From positions 1-7,678 of the forward strand of contig JBKPBQ010000618.1 in the NCBI GenBank assembly GCA_046726955.1: a stretch of DNA of 7,678 nt. The letters run 5' to 3'. The notes below the pieces were generated by a model, which was not told where the DNA came from, searched no databases, and saw nothing but the letters and a program-made list of their open reading frames with translations. A program made the translations under genes and the position numbers. This document shows, in pieces, positions 1 to 7,678 of this stretch; the first letter of the stretch is position 1; each line of letters starts with the position of its first letter. Origin of the DNA: CAVPGH01 sp046726955 (GTDB lineage Bacteria; Acidobacteriota; Vicinamibacteria; Fen-336).

Positions 1-306
1 CTGGACGGCAAGGTCTCGGCGGTCGTGGGCACGCACACCCATGTCCCGACCTGCGACCACCGCATTCTCCCGAAGGGGACCGCGTACTGCACCGATCTCG
101 GGATGACCGGACCTTACGACTCGGTGATCGGCGTCGAGAAGGACGCGATCCTCCGCCGTTTCCTCACCGGGATGCCCACCCGCTTCGAGACCGCCAAGGG
201 CGACCCCCGCTTCGCGGCCGCGGTGGTGGACGTGGACCCCGAATCCGGCCGGGCGCGGGGCATCGACCGTATGCTCCTGGGCGAGGACGATCTGAACCGA
301 CTCTAG
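1..306 (+). CDS. YmdB-like metallophosphoesterase (TIGR00282 family), C-terminal part
   Basis: This is the last 101 codons of a gene that begins before the window. The reading frame is open from base 1 and ends at TAG 304-306. The segment GTHTHVPTCDHRILPKGTAY, followed by a DLGMTGPYDSVIG stretch, is characteristic of the YmdB / TIGR00282 calcineurin-like phosphoesterases. The two histidines of the GTHTH motif belong to the metal site in that family. Characterised members hydrolyse 2',3'-cyclic nucleotides or cAMP in the cytoplasm, and in many genomes the gene lies next to the RNase Y gene. That neighbour would be to the left and is not visible. The N-terminal metal-binding motifs are also outside the window, so activity cannot be judged. 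The end of the protein looks normal. It is followed after 20 nt by the kinase gene on the same strand, but a promoter-like hexamer in the gap suggests they are separate units. Confidence 0.85.
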   Translation: MDGKVSAVVGTHTHVPTCDHRILPKGTAYCTDLGMTGPYDSVIGVEKDAILRRFLTGMPTRFETAKGDPRFAAAVVDVDPESGRARGIDRMLLGEDDLNRL

Positions 307-313
307 AAACGGC

Positions 314-326
314 TATACTCTGCACC
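314..326 (+). promoter_or_regulatory. Candidate -10 element (TATACT) for the PAS kinase operon, possibly leaderless
   Basis: TATACT at 314-319 matches the sigma-70-type -10 consensus in 5 of 6 positions and stands out as AT-rich in a very GC-rich context. It ends 7 nt before the GTG at 327, so transcription would begin at or next to the start codon. No Shine-Dalgarno lies between the stop of the upstream gene and the GTG. No convincing -35 is seen: the 291-297 region, TCTGAAC, is a poor match. This is inference from motif and spacing only. Confidence 0.45.
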
Positions 327-1399
327 GTGCCCAGGCTCACCGCCCGGCCAAAGGAGGGTCTCCCCGACCTCGGAGCGGCTCTCCTGGACGCGTTTCCGGT
401 GGGGCTCTATCTGGTCGACCGAGACCTGCGCGTCGTGGCCTGGAACACGGTGCGCGAGAAGGGCCCGCTCGGGCTGCCGCGCGAGAAGGTCCTGGGCCAG
501 CCGCTCAAGAAGCTCATCCCTCCTGCCGGCTACCGCGTGACGTCGGTGATCTTCGAGGAAATCTTCCGCACGGGAAAGATCTACGAGGAGATGACGGAAG
601 CCCACGGGCGTCTCTTCCACATCCGCCGCCTCCCCGTCAGGCGGGGACGCGGCGTGACGCACGTCCTCTCCTGGTTCGAGGACATCACGGAGAAGCGCGC
701 GCTCGAGATGCGGCTCATCGCGAGCGACCGGCTCGCCTTCCTCGGCCAGCTCGTGGCTGGAGTCGCGCACGAGGTCTCGAACCCCCTCGCCGGCATCGCG
801 GGCTGCGCGGAGGCGCTGTCCTCGCTCGCCGTGCGCACGTCGGGAAAGGAGAAGCGCGAGGCGCGGCGCTTCCGCGACCTCATCCGCGAGGAAGTCCACC
901 GGTGCGAGCGGATCGTGGGCTTCCTCCTCGAGTCCGCGCGGCCGTCGCCGGGCCGCACCGCGGACATCCCGGACACCGTGGGGACGACGCTCCGCCTCGT
1001 GGAGCGGCATCCCGCCTTCACGCGCATCCGCGTGAAGGCGCGCATCCCCGAGGCGCTTCCCGCCGCCCACATCGAGACGGACTCGCTCAGGCAGGTGATG
1101 ATGGCGCTCGCCATGAACGCGTCGCGAGCCATGCCCACGGGGGGCACCCTCACGGTCCAGGCCGCGCACCGCGGACGCCAGCTCATCCTGGACGTGATCG
1201 ACACCGGACCCGGCGTGCCGCAGGCGGCGCGCCCCCAGATGTTCGAACCCTTCACGAACGACTCGGGGCGCGGAGCGGGCCTCGGCCTCGCCGTCGCCCG
1301 CAGCCTCCTGCGCAGCCACGGCGGAGACCTGATGTACGTGCCGCGGCGGCAGGGGTCGTGCTTCCGGGTCGTCATCCGGACGGCAGGAGGACGCGCGGC

Positions 1400-1403
<4 letters not shown>
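327..1403 (+). CDS. PAS-domain sensor histidine kinase, soluble, NtrB-like
   Basis: This 358-residue kinase has no membrane segment or signal peptide, so it should act in the cytoplasm. An N-terminal PAS domain (about 17-125) senses an unknown input. A HisKA dimerisation domain follows with the H-box GVAHEVSNPLAGI, in which H148 is the predicted autophosphorylation site. The HATPase domain has its N-box at N264 (MNASRAMPTGG), G1 DTGPG at 292-296, F-box MFEPF at 305-309 and G2 GAGLGL at 316-321. All catalytic motifs are intact. The GTG at 327 is chosen because it precedes the whole PAS domain and sits just after the upstream stop. An AAGGAGG at 351-357 lies inside the gene with no in-frame start at a suitable distance. 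The stop overlaps the ATG of the next gene (ATGA, 1400-1403), so the downstream NtrC-type regulator is very probably its phosphotransfer partner. The ligand or cofactor of the PAS domain cannot be read from the sequence. Confidence 0.93.
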
Positions 1404-2794
<1,391 letters not shown>

Positions 2795-2797
2795 CGC

Positions 2798-4645
2798 TCA
2801 GGCCTGCGGCGGGACGAGCGGTCGCGATCCCGCCGGGATGAGCGCAGACAGGCATCGCCCCTCGTTCTCCGGGGCCGAAGGGATGAGCCGGCCGCCGTTC
2901 GCCTGCAGCAGCTGCTCCGCGGTGGCGAGGTCCTCGCGGCGGTGAGCGCGCCGCCGCGTCCCCCCGGGATCGGTGCCGATGTCGTCCTCTGTGATCGCCA
3001 CCGGCGGGAACAGGATGTCGATGCGGACGAAGGGCTCGGGGCGCACGCCGCGCTCCCCCATTGCCTTTTCTTCGGCGAGGCGGACGCGGAGCAGCGAGGC
3101 CCCGCCCGCCCGGTGCGCGGCGTTGCCGAGGAGGCGGCCGAGCGCGTCCACGACCTGCTCGCGATCGACCAGAACCTCGGGCAGGCCCGCGGGCGCCTCG
3201 AGCGGGACGCTGCCCGCGAGGTCGGGGGCGATCGTGTGCATCGCGAGCTGGATGAGCTCTCCGGGACGGCAGTAGCGCAGCGCGAGGTGCGGGCGTCGGC
3301 GGGAGACCGGCGAGTCGCTCGCCGTGGGGTCTGAAGCGCCGCCGTCGGGAGTGTCGCGCGCTGCCGGCGCGTCCCCCGGCTCCCGCCGCACGTCGGCGAG
3401 GACCGCGGCCTCCGCTTCCGTCGCCGCGGACTCCCGGCTCAACCTCTCCGAGGCCTCGCGCTCGAGCGTCTCCGCGAGGTCGCGGAAGAGGAGCACGTAG
3501 CCGACCTCGCTCTTGTACTCGTCGGGCACGCTCATGATGGACATGCCGACGTAGAGGCGCGCTCCGCCCGGAGATATGACCGGGAAGTCCAGCCGGCGCT
3601 CCGCGCGGTCCGGGCCCCGGGCGATGGCGTCCCGGAGCTCGTCGTGGTTGTTGAAGAGCTCGACCACGGGGCGGCCCACGCAGTCCGAGAGTGAGATTCC
3701 GAGCGTGTGGAGCGCCGCGCGGTTGGCGAACGTGACGACGCCCTGGGCGTCGGTGGTGATGAGGCAGGCGACCAGGCTGTTCAGGATCGTTTCCGTGAAG
3801 CGCCGGCGATCCTCGACGAGACGGAGCGAGCCTTCGAGCTCGCGCGTGCGCTCCGCCGCGAACTGCTCGAGGTCGGCGACCGCGAGCCTTCCCGACTTGA
3901 GCCGGGAGGTCACGTCGGTCTGCACCGCCACGTAGTGCGTGACCCGCCCGGAGGGATCGAGGAGCGGCGCCGCGGCGAGGTCGTTGAAGAAGGTCGTGCC
4001 GTCCTTGCGGTAGTTCTTGAGGAGGACGCGCGCCGGCCGCCCCGACGACAGCGCGTCGCGCAGCTCCGTCTGGGCGGCCACGTCCGTCTCCGGTCCGCGC
4101 AGCAGCCGCAGGTTCTTTCCCACGATCTCCTGCTGTGTGTAGCCCGTCATGTCCAGGAAGGCGCGGTTCGCGTGGGTCACCGGGTACTCGGACGACCGGG
4201 CGTCGAGTAACGTGACCCCCGTTCCCGCGGACGCGAACGCGCTCGCCATGAGCCGCAGGTGGTTCTCGGACTGCTTGCGCTTCAGGAGCTGCTCCACGCG
4301 CTGGCGGATGAGCGCGGGGTTGAGCGGCTTGGGCAGAATCTCGTCCGCCCCCTCCAGGTAGGCGAGCTCCACCGTGCGCTCCGAGCTCAGCCCCATGATG
4401 GCGATCAGCGGCTGGTTGATCCCCTCCAGGGCACGGATGCGCGCGCACACCGAGATGCCGTCGAGCACGGCCAGGAAGGCATCGAGGAGCACGAGGTCGA
4501 GCTCGAGCCGGCGGGCGAGGGCCAAGGCCTCGACGCCGTCGGCGGCCTCCACGACGTCCACCGCGCGGACGTGCAGAGCCTTGCGGAGGAGGCCGCGGGT
4601 TCCCGTGTCGCTGGTGGCGACGAGCAGAGCGGAAGGGGCGCTCAT
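2798..4645 (-). CDS. Degenerate REC - LOV-like PAS - PAS - HATPase-like signalling protein
   Basis: This 615-residue soluble protein has four recognisable modules, each lacking key residues. (a) The receiver-like domain (about 5-120) keeps D55 and K106, but the acidic pair is T11/S12, the switch residue is M84 and the usual proline after the Asp is A59. (b) A LOV-like PAS (about 134-250) has GKNLRLLRG at 176-184, where photoactive LOV domains have GxNCRFLQG, so the adduct cysteine is L179. N178, R180, N211, N221 and Q242, at flavin-contacting positions, are kept. (c) A helical linker precedes a second PAS (about 281-392). (d) A low-complexity stretch (about 400-455) stands where the HisKA helix and histidine should be. 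It is followed by a HATPase-like fold (about 460-605) retaining N508 but lacking the G1 DxGxG, F and G2 motifs. The protein is probably a non-catalytic adaptor or sensor. The ATG at 4645 is the only plausible start: a GGAGG lies 13 nt upstream, which is long. It is divergent from the Cache-like kinase and convergent with the first regulator. Confidence 0.85.
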   Translation of the reverse strand: MSAPSALLVATSDTGTRGLLRKALHVRAVDVVEAADGVEALALARRLELDLVLLDAFLAVLDGISVCARIRALEGINQPLIAIMGLSSERTVELAYLEGADEILPKPLNPALIRQRVEQLLKRKQSENHLRLMASAFASAGTGVTLLDARSSEYPVTHANRAFLDMTGYTQQEIVGKNLRLLRGPETDVAAQTELRDALSSGRPARVLLKNYRKDGTTFFNDLAAAPLLDPSGRVTHYVAVQTDVTSRLKSGRLAVADLEQFAAERTRELEGSLRLVEDRRRFTETILNSLVACLITTDAQGVVTFANRAALHTLGISLSDCVGRPVVELFNNHDELRDAIARGPDRAERRLDFPVISPGGARLYVGMSIMSVPDEYKSEVGYVLLFRDLAETLEREASERLSRESAATEAEAAVLADVRREPGDAPAARDTPDGGASDPTASDSPVSRRRPHLALRYCRPGELIQLAMHTIAPDLAGSVPLEAPAGLPEVLVDREQVVDALGRLLGNAAHRAGGASLLRVRLAEEKAMGERGVRPEPFVRIDILFPPVAITEDDIGTDPGGTRRRAHRREDLATAEQLLQANGGRLIPSAPENEGRCLSALIPAGSRPLVPPQA

Positions 4646-4684
4646 GATTGCGGCTCGGCCTCCGGCAGGTCTAGACTGAACTCC
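4646..4684. promoter_or_regulatory. 39-nt divergent intergenic region
   Basis: This gap separates the start codons of two oppositely directed genes, so both promoters must fit here or extend into coding sequence. It contains TCTAGA (4670-4675), a 6-nt palindrome that could contribute AT-rich bases to a -10 on either strand. On the minus strand a GGAGG (4659-4663) lies 13 nt before the ATG of the degenerate signalling protein. Any regulator binding here would affect both genes. Confidence 0.5.
4672..4684 (+). promoter_or_regulatory. Candidate -10 element (TAGACT) for the Cache-like kinase operon, possibly leaderless
   Basis: TAGACT at 4672-4677 fits the TANNNT -10 pattern and ends 7 nt before the ATG at 4685, the same spacing as in the first kinase operon. 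There is no Shine-Dalgarno in the 7 nt between it and the start. A weak -35-like TTGCGG lies at 4648-4653 with an 18-nt spacer. This is inference from motif and spacing. Confidence 0.4.
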
Positions 4685-6190
4685 ATGCCGGCTGATGGGC
4701 TTTCGCGCGGGGTCTCGGGTCTGGATCTAAAGACCAAGCTGCTCCTCATGATGACGTCGCTGCTGGTGCTTTCCGGGGCCAGCCTCTTCTTCCTCCACCT
4801 CTTGAGCGAACGCAGCCTATTGTCGCAGATTCGGGACTACACCGACGAGTTGTCGACCGCGATCGAGATCACGCAGGAGCAGCCGGTCGGCGAGGGCGAT
4901 CCGAAAGCCGTGCTCGACGCCTACGCGGACAAGCTCCGCCGGCTGGGGGTCAAGGACGTCACGGTGGCCGACACGGCCGACGAGGTGCAGGCCTCCACCA
5001 ACCCCAACATCGTCGGTAAACGACTGGTACGCAAGAACAAGCCGGGCAAGGAATTCGTCATCAAGGGGGTCCTGGGAGACCCGCCGTCGGCTTCCGGACA
5101 GACGAGCTCGACGCTCACCGTGCCCATCCTCGTCGGCGACCGCCGGATGGGGACGCTGCTCATCACCCGCACGCTCGACGATTTCTCCGCCCTCTCCCAC
5201 GTCGCCTTCCTGAGCCGGTTGATCGCGACGCTCGCCGTCTTCGCCGTGGGGATGGGCCTCTCCGTCTACCTGGCCTTCACGCTCAGCCGGCCCCTCAAGG
5301 AGCTGACGACCGCGGCGCGCAAGGTCATGGCCGGCGATCTCTCCGTCCGGGTCAAGCCCGAGGGAGGCGACGAGATCGCGGGCCTCTCCCGCACCTTCAA
5401 CGAGATGGTGGAGCGGCTGCGGGAGAACCGGCGCCTCGAGGAGCGGCTGCACTTCGCGGAGCGCTCGACGGCGCTCGGGCGACTCGCCTCCGCGGTCGCC
5501 CACGAGATCCGGAATCCCTTGAACCTCCTGAACCTGTCGATCGACCACGTGCGGCAGCGCATGGCTCCCGAGGAGCCCGCGCGGCGCGCCGAGTTCGACC
5601 GCATCCTCGAGACCATGAAGAGCGAGATCAGCCGCCTCAACCGGCTGGTCGGGGACTTCCTGTCCTTCGGCAAGCCGATGCGCCTCGACTCGCGGCTGTG
5701 CGCAGTGGACGAGGTGCTGCAGGACGTGGCCTCGCTCGTCGAGCACAAGGCGCGCGACCAGGGCATCGCCCTCACCGTGGACGCAGAGCCCGGGCTGCCC
5801 CGGATCGTCGTGGACCCGGAGCTCCTGAAGACCTGCTTCCTCAACCTGATGATCAACGCGGTCGACGCCATGCCGGGGGGCGGGCTGCTCTCGGTCTCCA
5901 TCCACCGCGAGGCCAACCGCGGACACCCCGAGCTCGTCGTGGAAGTGAAGGACACGGGCCGGGGCATGACGCAGGAGGAGGTGCGCGGCGCCTTCGAGCC
6001 CTACTTCTCCACGAAGGACACCGGGCTCGGCCTCGGGCTCGCCCTCACGCACAAGATCATCTCCGACCACGGCGGCTCGATCACGCTCGACAGCGCCCCA
6101 GACCGGGGCACCGTCGTCCGCATCTCCCTGCCCATCGAGGCCGTGGTGACTCGCGAGAAGGCACCCGCGGAGGCGGTCGCCCGGGCATGA
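4685..6190 (+). CDS. Membrane sensor histidine kinase (Cache-like sensor - HAMP - HisKA - HATPase)
   Basis: This 501-residue inner-membrane kinase has one hydrophobic helix near the N-terminus (about 18-41), an extracytoplasmic region of about 130 residues (42-172) and a second helix (about 179-200). The external region includes VTVADTADEV followed by NPNIVGKRL (106-114), which resembles single-Cache/PDC sensors. A HAMP linker (about 200-253) leads to the HisKA H-box AVAHEIRNPLNLLNL with predicted phosphorylation site H273. The HATPase motifs are complete: N391, DTGRG at 423-427, FEPYFSTK and GLGLGL at 447-452. The frame is open further upstream to about 4259, but that stretch is antisense to the receiver domain of the opposite gene. 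The ATG at 4685 gives a short cytoplasmic leader before the first helix. Its stop overlaps the next start (ATGA, 6187-6190), so the downstream regulator is its likely partner. The ligand is unknown. Confidence 0.94.
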   Translation: MPADGLSRGVSGLDLKTKLLLMMTSLLVLSGASLFFLHLLSERSLLSQIRDYTDELSTAIEITQEQPVGEGDPKAVLDAYADKLRRLGVKDVTVADTADEVQASTNPNIVGKRLVRKNKPGKEFVIKGVLGDPPSASGQTSSTLTVPILVGDRRMGTLLITRTLDDFSALSHVAFLSRLIATLAVFAVGMGLSVYLAFTLSRPLKELTTAARKVMAGDLSVRVKPEGGDEIAGLSRTFNEMVERLRENRRLEERLHFAERSTALGRLASAVAHEIRNPLNLLNLSIDHVRQRMAPEEPARRAEFDRILETMKSEISRLNRLVGDFLSFGKPMRLDSRLCAVDEVLQDVASLVEHKARDQGIALTVDAEPGLPRIVVDPELLKTCFLNLMINAVDAMPGGGLLSVSIHREANRGHPELVVEVKDTGRGMTQEEVRGAFEPYFSTKDTGLGLGLALTHKIISDHGGSITLDSAPDRGTVVRISLPIEAVVTREKAPAEAVARA

Positions 6191-7584
6191 AGGCCAGGAT
6201 CCTCGTCGTCGACGACGAGCGCCACCAGCGCGACATCCTCAAGGTGATCCTGGAGGGCGAGGGCTACGACGTCACGGTGGCCGGCAACGCCCGGCAGGCC
6301 CTCGAGCAGGCGCGCGACGGCGGCTTCGACGTCGTGCTCACCGACCTCAAGATGCCCGACCAGAGCGGCATCGAGCTCCTGAGCGAGTTGCTCCGGATCC
6401 AGCCGGGGCTCTGCGTCGTGCTCATGACCGCCCACGGCTCGATCGACAGCGCGGTGGAGGCCATGCGCCAGGGCGCCTTCGACTACCTGACGAAGCCCCT
6501 CGAGCGCGACCAGATGCTCCTCGTCGTGAGACGCGCCCTCGAGCGCAGCCGCCTCGTGCGCGAGAACCGCATGCTGCGGGACCAGCTCCGCGACCGCTTC
6601 CACCTCGACAACATCGTGGGCGCGCACGGCTCCATGCACGACGTCTTCCGGATCGTGCACAAGGTCGCGGCCTCCAGCTCCACCGTGCTCATCTACGGGG
6701 AGAGCGGGACGGGCAAGGAGCTCGTGGCCCGCGCCCTCCACTTCCAGAGCGACCGCAAGGCCCGGCCCTTCTACGCGGTGAACGTGGCCGCGCTGCCCGA
6801 GAGCATCCTGGAGACGGAGCTGTTCGGGCACGAGAAGGGTGCCTTCACGGGGGCGGAGACCCGCAAGATCGGCCTCTTCGAGCAGGCCTCGGGCTCGACG
6901 CTCTTCCTCGACGAGGTCGGCGACCTGAAGCGAGACCTCCAGGTGAAGCTCCTGCGCACGCTGCAGGAGCGCGAGATCATGCGCGTCGGGGGGACGGAGA
7001 GGATCAAGGTGGACGTGCGGATCATCGCCGCCACCAACCAGGACCTGGAGAAGGCGGTGCGCGAGGGACGCTTCCGCGAGGACCTCTACTACCGCTTGAA
7101 CGTGATCCCCATCGTGCTCCCGCCGCTCCGCGAGCGCCGCACCGACATTCCTCTCCTCGTCGAGCACTTCATGAAGAAGTACGCGACGGGGACCCGGCGC
7201 ACGATCGGGGACCGCGCGCTCAAGGCCCTCAGCGAGTACGACTGGCCGGGCAACGTGCGCGAGCTGGAGTCAGTGATCGAGCGGGCGCTGCTCCTCGCCG
7301 AGGGCGAGGAGATCCTGCCCTCGGACCTGCCGTCGGCCGTGCGGGCCGGGCTCTCCGTGCCCCGCGGCCCCCTCGCCCTCGACATCCCCGAGTCCGGCAT
7401 CGACCTCGAGTCGGTGGAGCGCTCGCTCGTGCTGAAGGCGCTCGAGAAGGCGGAGGGCAACGTGTCGCGCGCCGCTCGCCTGCTCGGCCTCACCCGCCGG
7501 ACCATGCAGTACCGCCTGGAGAAGTTCCAGGAGGAGGCCGGAGCGCGCGTCCCCGGAGGCCAGTCCGCCGGCGAGAAGGACTGA
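6187..7584 (+). CDS. NtrC-family sigma-54-dependent response regulator (REC-AAA+-Fis HTH), second copy
   Basis: This 465-residue enhancer-binding protein is paralogous in architecture to the regulator at 1400-2794. The receiver has the canonical D9/D10 pair, phosphoacceptor D53, T81 and K103. The AAA+ domain has Walker A GESGTGKE at 171-178, GAFTGA at 218-223 and Walker B LFLDE at 239-243, so sigma-54 activation should be intact. The Fis-type helix-turn-helix lies at about 406-447, followed by an 18-residue hydrophilic tail that the first regulator lacks. The inter-domain linker is ordinary, with no glycine run. The start ATG overlaps the kinase stop. The nearest SD-like GGAGG ends 13-14 nt upstream, so translational coupling to the kinase is likely. 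Its recognition helix (TRRTMQYRLEKF) differs from that of the first regulator (SPRTLYRWIKKM), which suggests different binding sites. The gene ends 6 nt from the convergent stop of the next gene. Confidence 0.96.
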   Translation: MKARILVVDDERHQRDILKVILEGEGYDVTVAGNARQALEQARDGGFDVVLTDLKMPDQSGIELLSELLRIQPGLCVVLMTAHGSIDSAVEAMRQGAFDYLTKPLERDQMLLVVRRALERSRLVRENRMLRDQLRDRFHLDNIVGAHGSMHDVFRIVHKVAASSSTVLIYGESGTGKELVARALHFQSDRKARPFYAVNVAALPESILETELFGHEKGAFTGAETRKIGLFEQASGSTLFLDEVGDLKRDLQVKLLRTLQEREIMRVGGTERIKVDVRIIAATNQDLEKAVREGRFREDLYYRLNVIPIVLPPLRERRTDIPLLVEHFMKKYATGTRRTIGDRALKALSEYDWPGNVRELESVIERALLLAEGEEILPSDLPSAVRAGLSVPRGPLALDIPESGIDLESVERSLVLKALEKAEGNVSRAARLLGLTRRTMQYRLEKFQEEAGARVPGGQSAGEKD

Positions 7585-7590
7585 CGGCCC

Positions 7591-7678
7591 CTAACGCGCC
7601 TCCTGCAGCCGCACCGGGACCTTGAGCGTCTTCCCGTCCCGCCAGATGGAGAGGTTGACGGTGTCGCCGCCCTTGTAG
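7591..7678 (-). CDS. PDZ-domain protein, C-terminal end (probably HtrA/DegP-like protease)
   Basis: This is the last 28 codons of a minus-strand gene that begins beyond the right edge. The stop is TAG, complement of 7591-7593. The translation contains GGDTVNLSIWRDGKTLKVPV, which matches the end of a PDZ domain: GD-V-L-I-RDGK followed by a final beta strand. In bacteria this ending is most common in periplasmic S1C serine proteases of the HtrA/DegP type. Other PDZ proteins, such as site-2 or C-terminal-processing proteases, cannot be excluded. The protein ends only four residues after the last PDZ strand (LQEAR), which is usual for HtrA. The catalytic domain is outside the window. Confidence 0.65.
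   Translation of the reverse strand, partial: YKGGDTVNLSIWRDGKTLKVPVRLQEAR

Noticed and set aside
351..357. AAGGAGG as a Shine-Dalgarno for a later start of the PAS kinase
   Set aside because: No in-frame ATG, GTG or TTG lies within a usable distance downstream. It falls in codons for Lys-Glu-Gly.
902..1399. Upstream extension of the first NtrC-type regulator frame
   Set aside because: It overlaps the kinase catalytic domain in another frame and is Arg/Pro/His-rich. The receiver begins properly at the ATG at 1400, which has a good Shine-Dalgarno.
2942..3334. Plus-strand open frames within the degenerate signalling gene
   Set aside because: They lie opposite a gene with clear REC and PAS homology, and their translations have no recognisable motif.
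3889..3911. Inverted repeat TCCCG...CGGGA as a possible terminator or operator
   Set aside because: It is short, inside coding sequence between two PAS domains, not followed by a T-run, and expected by chance at this GC content.
4259..4684. Upstream extension of the Cache-like kinase frame by 142 residues
   Set aside because: It is antisense to the receiver domain of the opposite-strand gene, has no recognisable domain, and would put a hydrophilic region before an otherwise normal N-terminal membrane helix. High GC favours such open shadow frames.
5698..6186. Upstream extension of the second NtrC-type regulator frame
   Set aside because: It is a shadow of the kinase HATPase domain. The canonical receiver start follows the ATG at 6187.

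Overview
The window is a GC-rich, tightly packed bacterial chromosome segment, judged by eye at roughly 70% G+C. It is devoted almost entirely to phosphorelay signalling. The high GC content, the density of NtrC-type sigma-54 activators and the YmdB-type phosphodiesterase at the left edge would fit an acidobacterial, myxobacterial/deltaproteobacterial or similar GC-rich Gram-negative lineage. The sequence alone does not decide the phylum. A predicted periplasmic sensor loop and a probable HtrA/PDZ protein fit a bacterium with an envelope stress system.

Layout, left to right. (1) 1-306 (+) is the C-terminal end of a YmdB/TIGR00282-type metallophosphoesterase. (2) 327-1403 (+) is a soluble PAS histidine kinase, overlapped by ATGA with (3) 1400-2794 (+), an NtrC-type response regulator with REC, AAA+ sigma-54 and Fis-HTH domains. 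(4) 2798-4645 (-) is a 615-residue REC-PAS(LOV-like)-PAS-HATPase-like protein in which the signature residues of the receiver, the LOV photocycle and the kinase core are mostly missing. (5) 4685-6190 (+) is a membrane-bound Cache-like/HAMP histidine kinase, overlapped by ATGA with (6) 6187-7584 (+), a second NtrC-type regulator. (7) 7591-7678 (-) is the last 28 codons of a PDZ-domain protein, probably HtrA/DegP-like.

Two complete kinase plus sigma-54-activator operons therefore flank one inverted, divergently transcribed gene for a degenerate signalling protein. Each operon should convert an input into transcription from sigma-54 promoters elsewhere: a cytoplasmic PAS input for the first and an extracytoplasmic Cache-like input for the second. 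The middle protein looks like a non-catalytic adaptor or sensor. It has a LOV-like PAS with leucine in place of the photoactive cysteine, a receiver lacking its acidic pair and switch threonine, and a kinase tail lacking the phospho-histidine and the ATP lid. This protein is the most interesting item here.

Both kinase genes start exactly 7 nt after a TANNNT hexamer and lack a well-placed Shine-Dalgarno, so both may be leaderless. Convergent gene ends are separated by only 3 and 6 nt. I saw no tRNA, rRNA, CRISPR, transposon or attachment-site signals, and no non-coding gap longer than 40 nt.
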